Assembly: GCA_903828025.1 (NCBI GenBank)
Contig: CAIKKO010000413.1
Span: forward strand, 1 to 9,980
Reading direction: 5' to 3'
Length of the DNA: 9,980 nt
Source of the DNA: an uncultured Sphingomonadales bacterium
Lineage (GTDB): Bacteria > Pseudomonadota > Alphaproteobacteria > Sphingomonadales > Sphingomonadaceae
Shown: in pieces, positions 6,173 through 9,980 of the stretch
Layout: every line of letters starts with the position of its first letter
Position numbering within the stretch: position 1 is the first letter of the stretch
The notes under the pieces: model-generated
Database searches by the model: none
What the model saw: the letters and a program-made list of their open reading frames with translations, nothing else
Told to the model about the DNA's origin: nothing
Translations under genes and position numbers: made by a program

Positions 6173-8275
6173 TCAGCGCCGCCAGTCCTCCAACGCCGGG
6201 CCCAGCGCCTGCTTGAGCTCCCCCAGAAACGGCTCGAACGCGCGCCACTGGTCCATCCCGTCGCGATTGATCGGGCGGCGGACCTGCTCCGAACTGGGCG
6301 TGCGCACCGCGCGCACCGTCTGGTGGAACGCGAGGCAGGCCGGATCGAACGGCAACCCGCAGTGATCGAGCATGCGCCGCACCTGCCCCTCCAGATCCTC
6401 GATCACATCCTCGTGGATCACCCGAAGCACGAAGCCGGGGAGCACATCATCCCAGTGGCGCATCAGATCGAGATAGGTGCGGTAATACCGCGCGATATCG
6501 GGGATCGAATAGGTGAACTCCTGCCCTTGCGCGAAGAGCTGCTTGAGATTGGAAAAGCAGCAGGCCATCGGCTCGCGCCGCGCATCAATCACCAAGGCCT
6601 TCGGCAGGATCAGCTTGATCAGCCCGACATGGCGAAAATTGTTGGGCATCTTGTCGATGAACAAGGGCCGGCCCAGCACCCGGTGGACCTGCGTGCCCGC
6701 CAGATAGCGCGCGCCCAGCGCCCGCACTTCGTCCGCGCCGAGATCGCGCAAGGCCGCCGGGTAGAGCGGGTTGTCCAGATCGGGATCGCGGCCTTGCAGC
6801 CCTTGCACGATGCTCTGGATATCGGGCAGTTCCTGCGTGCCCTCGACTTCGGGGTGGGAGGCGAGGATCTGTTCGATCAGGGTCGAGCCCGCGCGCGGCA
6901 GGCCCAGCACGAAGATCGGGGCGCGGGCCGGGTCGCCCCACCCGGCCCGCTCGGCAAAGAACGCCGGGGTGCAGACGCGCTTCTGCTGGGCCGTGTTGGT
7001 CTCGAATATCTCTGCGCGGGCGCGGCTCTCGGCGCGTTGCAGCGCGTTGCCGGTCGCGTAGTGCTGCCAGGCTTCGGCGGGGCGGCCGCTGTCCTCCAGC
7101 GCCTTGCCGAGCGCGAAGGCCAGATGCACCCGGTCGACCGGCGCGGTGGCGCTATCCGCTTCGGCGGCTTGCATCGCCGCGATCTCACTTTCCACGAAGC
7201 GGTAGGTCTTGAGATTGGCGAGGCTCCACCAGGCATCGCCAAACGCCGGGCGCACCGCGATGGCCGCGTGGTAGGCGGCAATCGCGCCAGCCGTATCGCC
7301 GATGGTCTTGAGCGCGTGCCCCGACCACAAGTTGAGATCGGCACGGGTCATGGCGAGCGCAGCGGGATCGGTGCCGGGCGGCGGCGCTTCGGGCAAGTCT
7401 GCAAGCAGGACGCGATAGAGCCCGATGGCCTCCTCCTGCCGCCCAAGCCCGACCGCAACCGTGGCGGCAAGCGTGCGGTACATCGCGTTCTGCGGGGCTT
7501 CGGCGAGCAGCGGGGCGAGGGCCGCCTCGGCCTCGGCGTATTTGTGGCGCGCAGCCAAAGTCTGCGCATAGTCGAGCGCGGCGGCACGGTGCTCCGGCAT
7601 CAGGGTGAGCACCCCGGCGAGCAGGATTTCAGCGTCGTCATAGACTTCATGCGTCATGCCGATCCGGGCGAGCAGGCGCATGGCTTCGGGGTGATCGCCT
7701 TTGGTCAGCAGGAATGCGCGGATCAGCGGCTCCGCGCGCGTGAGATCGCCATCGCTGAACAGGCTGATGGCGGTGACGATCTCCTCCGGCAGCCCATCAA
7801 GCCACGCGCCTTGCGCGGCGGTTGCGGCGGCGGCGTCGCGCTGGCCGGTCAGGCGCTGCAGGCCTTCGAGCATCTGCCAGCTCTTGGGCAACGCGGCGTT
7901 GATCTGCAGCGCGAGCGCGAACGCGGCCATCGCGGCAGGGGCATCGCGCCGGACGACATGGCACAGCCCGCGCTCCTGATGCAGCAGGCTGAAGCGCGGG
8001 TGCCGCGCCTCCAGACGATCAAGGCTGGCCAGCGCTTCGTCGATGCGGTTCAGATGGCGCAGGGCGCTGGCCGCGATCAGGGCGGCCTCGCGGTCCTGCG
8101 GAAACCGCGCGATCAGGCCATGTGCTCCGGCCAGCGCACGCAGATGGTCGCCTGCCCGCTGCATATCGCGCAGCGCGTGCAAGTCGGCCTCGCTCGGCGA
8201 AGATGCCGCCGGGTCCGATAGCGGCAAGGGTGCAGGCTGTGTGGTCATCAACGCACCATTTCGTACTGCGGACAT
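6173..8275 (-). CDS. TPR-repeat protein with C-terminal sulfotransferase domain
   Basis: This is a 700-residue protein from ATG 8275 (or 691 from the in-frame ATG at 8248; neither has a clear Shine-Dalgarno). Residues about 35-420 are alanine-rich helical TPR-like repeats, for example near 65-98, 99-132, 230-262, 265-298 and 315-348. Residues about 452-690 form a sulfotransferase domain. IFVLGLPRAGSTLIEQIL (454-471) is the 5'-phosphosulfate loop for PAPS, and LVIDARREPMACCFSNLKQL (561-580) is the 3'-phosphate-binding region. SSEQVRRPINRDGMDQWR (661-678) is typical of this TPR-sulfotransferase group. It should transfer sulfate from PAPS to an unknown acceptor. No signal peptide or membrane helix is evident, so a cytoplasmic site is likely. 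It follows a TonB-dependent receptor on the same strand, separated by 91 bp containing a hairpin. A further in-frame extension to 8542 overlaps the receptor gene and is not coding. Confidence 0.9.
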   Translation of the reverse strand: MSAVRNGALMTTQPAPLPLSDPAASSPSEADLHALRDMQRAGDHLRALAGAHGLIARFPQDREAALIAASALRHLNRIDEALASLDRLEARHPRFSLLHQERGLCHVVRRDAPAAMAAFALALQINAALPKSWQMLEGLQRLTGQRDAAAATAAQGAWLDGLPEEIVTAISLFSDGDLTRAEPLIRAFLLTKGDHPEAMRLLARIGMTHEVYDDAEILLAGVLTLMPEHRAAALDYAQTLAARHKYAEAEAALAPLLAEAPQNAMYRTLAATVAVGLGRQEEAIGLYRVLLADLPEAPPPGTDPAALAMTRADLNLWSGHALKTIGDTAGAIAAYHAAIAVRPAFGDAWWSLANLKTYRFVESEIAAMQAAEADSATAPVDRVHLAFALGKALEDSGRPAEAWQHYATGNALQRAESRARAEIFETNTAQQKRVCTPAFFAERAGWGDPARAPIFVLGLPRAGSTLIEQILASHPEVEGTQELPDIQSIVQGLQGRDPDLDNPLYPAALRDLGADEVRALGARYLAGTQVHRVLGRPLFIDKMPNNFRHVGLIKLILPKALVIDARREPMACCFSNLKQLFAQGQEFTYSIPDIARYYRTYLDLMRHWDDVLPGFVLRVIHEDVIEDLEGQVRRMLDHCGLPFDPACLAFHQTVRAVRTPSSEQVRRPINRDGMDQWRAFEPFLGELKQALGPALEDWRR

Positions 8276-8302
8276 GCGCTGAGGGCGAGGCTGAAATAGG
8301 AA

Positions 8303-8325
8303 GGGCGGCGCATCATGCGCCGCCC
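8303..8325 (-). terminator. Perfect 10-bp hairpin between receptor and sulfotransferase genes
   Basis: GGGCGGCGCA and TGCGCCGCCC form an uninterrupted 10-bp GC-rich stem with a 3-nt loop. On the transcribed minus strand the stem is followed by TTCCTATTTC, a broken T-rich stretch. It lies 41 bp past the receptor stop and 27 bp before the sulfotransferase ATG. It probably acts as a terminator or attenuator for receptor transcripts, lowering read-through into the sulfotransferase gene. The T-run is imperfect, so efficiency is uncertain. The 91-bp spacer holds nothing else recognisable. Confidence 0.6.
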
Positions 8326-8366
8326 AACCCGGTATCATCCGATCTGTAGGCCCATCAGGCCAGCAA

Positions 8367-9980
8367 TCAGAAGCTCGTCCCGATCTTGATGCCATAGACC
8401 AGCGGACGCACCGGCACGCGCGCCTTGATGAACTGGCCCGAGGTGGTGAACGTGCTGGCATGCGTGTTGGTGAGGTTCTCGCCGAAGATCGAGAGATCCC
8501 AGTTGTCGTGCTTGAACCCGATCGAGGCATCGACCAGCGCATAAGCGGCCTGGCGGTAGCGCAGGATGGTCGTGCCCGGGATCAGCGAGCCGTTGGGGCC
8601 TTGCGTGACGCTGTCATTGAGCGTTTCGCCGCTCGGGTACGTCGCGGGTTCGTTGTACTGCGGGCCGTTGTAGGACACCGCACCCGCCACGAACCACTTC
8701 ACGCTGCCCGAAGTCGGGATTTCATAGCGACCGCGCAAGTTGGCCTGGAAGTTCGGCGCGAAGGGCAGCGAAGAGCCGGTGGCGCCGAACGGATCCTGCA
8801 CGGTGCGCGCAGTGCCACCCTTGTAGTAGCTGGTGATGCACTGGCCGAGGCTGGTCGAATCCTTCCCGGTCGTGTTGCCCGGCGTATCCTTCGACACGTT
8901 CGAGATGAAGCACGGCGAGGTCACCTGCTTGCTGTCGTTGTAGGTCGCGCCGAGCTGGAAGGTGAGGCCCTCCGCCGGACGCGCCGAGATCTGGACTTCC
9001 GCACCCTTGACGTGGAAATTCGCGCCATTGGTGAAGAAGGTGGTGTTGCCGAAGCCGCCCGCCGGGTTGAAGAACCCGATCTGGATGTTTTCCCAGATCA
9101 TGTAGTAGGCTGAGAGGTTGAACGTCACCTTGTGGTCGAACAAGTCGGTCTTGACGCCGGCTTCCCAGTTGGTGAGCGAGTCCGGCGCATAGCCGTTCGG
9201 GCGGTTGAACTGGTTTGTGCCGTTGACATCGGGCAGGATCAGCTTGGTCGCGCGGTTGAACCCGCCCGGACGGAAGCCCTGGCTGAACAGACCGTAAACC
9301 AGCGTGTGCTCGGCCGGCTTCCACGCGATTTCCGCTTTGCTGCGGAAGCCGTGGTAGGTGACGTTGTCGTTGTTGGCGTCGATGTTCACGTTGCCCTTGG
9401 AGGCATCGAACTGCACCGCAGTCAGCCCGCCATGCGCGGCGGGGTCATAGCTGGGGTCCTTCACCGCAAGGTTGCAGACCAGAACATTGACGCAGCTGTC
9501 GAACGAGGGGCCAGTGCGGGTCTGGTACTGCGACCCGACCTCGAATTCCTTGTAGTTGTAATACCGCGTGCCCGCCGTGATCGTCAGGTTCGGCAGGACG
9601 TCGAAATCGACCGAGCCGAAGAAGGCATATTGGCGGTAGCCGCGCTGGGTATCTTCACCGAACGTGGTGTCCGAAGGCTCGTTGCCCGGCTCGTTGGCGG
9701 TCGAACCCGGATACGTCTGCACCACGCCCGAGCAGGCCACGCCCGCGCCGATCAGCGCGTTCGTGCAAGTCGGGATCGTGCGGTAGTTGAAGCGCATGAT
9801 GTCGTTGATCTTGAACTTCTCGTAGAACGCGCCGCCGATCACGCGCACGCGGCCGCTTTCGGGCGAGCTGATGCGCAGTTCTTCGCTGTGGTGCGTGTTG
9901 CGCACCTTGTCGTTCCAGTTGGCCCCCGGCGAATAGCAATAGGGTTCGCCAGCGCTCCAGCCCGTGCCCGGACCGGTGCA
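8367..9980 (-). CDS. TonB-dependent outer-membrane receptor, C-terminal part (5' end outside window)
   Basis: These are the last 537 residues of a TonB-dependent receptor, the class of 22-strand outer-membrane barrels that take up iron complexes, cobalamin, sugars or other large solutes with energy from TonB. The frame is open to the window edge; the GTG at 9905 is internal and not a start. Barrel features include TLVYGLFSQGFRPGGFNRA (a conserved strand-turn of the family), NWEAGVKTDLFDHKVTFNLSAY, VKGAEVQISARPAEGL, and the end DLSIFGENLTNTHA followed by PLVYGIKIGTSF. The terminal Phe is the outer-membrane insertion signal. The plug domain, TonB box and signal peptide lie outside the window. 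Eight cysteines fall in four close pairs in predicted loops, which could form disulfides. The substrate cannot be told. The neighbour downstream is a TPR-sulfotransferase gene. Confidence 0.92.
   Translation of the reverse strand, partial: CTGPGTGWSAGEPYCYSPGANWNDKVRNTHHSEELRISSPESGRVRVIGGAFYEKFKINDIMRFNYRTIPTCTNALIGAGVACSGVVQTYPGSTANEPGNEPSDTTFGEDTQRGYRQYAFFGSVDFDVLPNLTITAGTRYYNYKEFEVGSQYQTRTGPSFDSCVNVLVCNLAVKDPSYDPAAHGGLTAVQFDASKGNVNIDANNDNVTYHGFRSKAEIAWKPAEHTLVYGLFSQGFRPGGFNRATKLILPDVNGTNQFNRPNGYAPDSLTNWEAGVKTDLFDHKVTFNLSAYYMIWENIQIGFFNPAGGFGNTTFFTNGANFHVKGAEVQISARPAEGLTFQLGATYNDSKQVTSPCFISNVSKDTPGNTTGKDSTSLGQCITSYYKGGTARTVQDPFGATGSSLPFAPNFQANLRGRYEIPTSGSVKWFVAGAVSYNGPQYNEPATYPSGETLNDSVTQGPNGSLIPGTTILRYRQAAYALVDASIGFKHDNWDLSIFGENLTNTHASTFTTSGQFIKARVPVRPLVYGIKIGTSF

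Noticed and set aside
6323..8221. 632-codon open frame on the plus strand across the sulfotransferase gene
   Set aside because: It mirrors a clear TPR-sulfotransferase on the other strand, and its translation is low-complexity without family motifs.
8276..8542. N-terminal extension of the sulfotransferase into the receptor gene
   Set aside because: The extension is Arg/Ser-rich shadow sequence of the receptor C-terminus and crosses the 8303-8325 hairpin.

Overview
The window is high-GC DNA. Its genes are densely packed and several start on the stop codon of the gene before. It carries a TonB-dependent receptor next to a TPR-sulfotransferase, together with ethanolamine ammonia-lyase genes without any visible microcompartment genes. 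This combination fits an alphaproteobacterium, most likely a sphingomonad (Sphingomonadales). That placement is inferred from gene content and base composition, not from a marker gene.

Left block (1-2455, + strand) is an ethanolamine catabolism operon: the 3' end of eutB (ethanolamine ammonia-lyase large subunit, cut by the window edge), eutC (small subunit) and an APC-family ethanolamine permease. The three genes overlap by 4 bp each (GTGA, then ATGA), so they are probably translationally coupled. The permease would import ethanolamine, and EutBC with adenosylcobalamin would split it to acetaldehyde and ammonia.

Middle block: an acyl-CoA dehydrogenase (2449-3603, - strand) ends tail-to-tail with the permease, and their stop ends overlap by 7 bp. 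A 144-bp divergent spacer (3604-3747) separates it from pxpA-pxpB-pxpC (3748-6163, + strand), the three subunits of prokaryotic 5-oxoprolinase, again joined by ATGA overlaps. The spacer holds an 18-bp dyad, a possible leaderless promoter for the dehydrogenase, and a 14-codon upstream ORF with the best Shine-Dalgarno of the region, whose stop codon overlaps the pxpA start. The Eut and Pxp systems both release usable nitrogen (ammonia and glutamate), so the region may serve as a small nitrogen and carbon scavenging island.

Right block (6173-9980, - strand): a TonB-dependent outer-membrane receptor (C-terminal 537 residues visible, the N-terminus lies beyond the window) is followed by a 700-residue TPR protein with a PAPS-dependent sulfotransferase domain. 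A perfect 10-bp-stem hairpin lies between them. The substrates of both proteins are unknown. pxpC and the sulfotransferase gene converge with only 9 bp between them.

No rRNA, tRNA, CRISPR array, insertion sequence or phage gene was seen. No stretch over 300 bases lacks a gene. Nothing here is clearly a new system. The best leads are the dehydrogenase with a displaced catalytic glutamate, the pxpA upstream ORF, the dyad with its leaderless-looking promoter, and the receptor/sulfotransferase pair.
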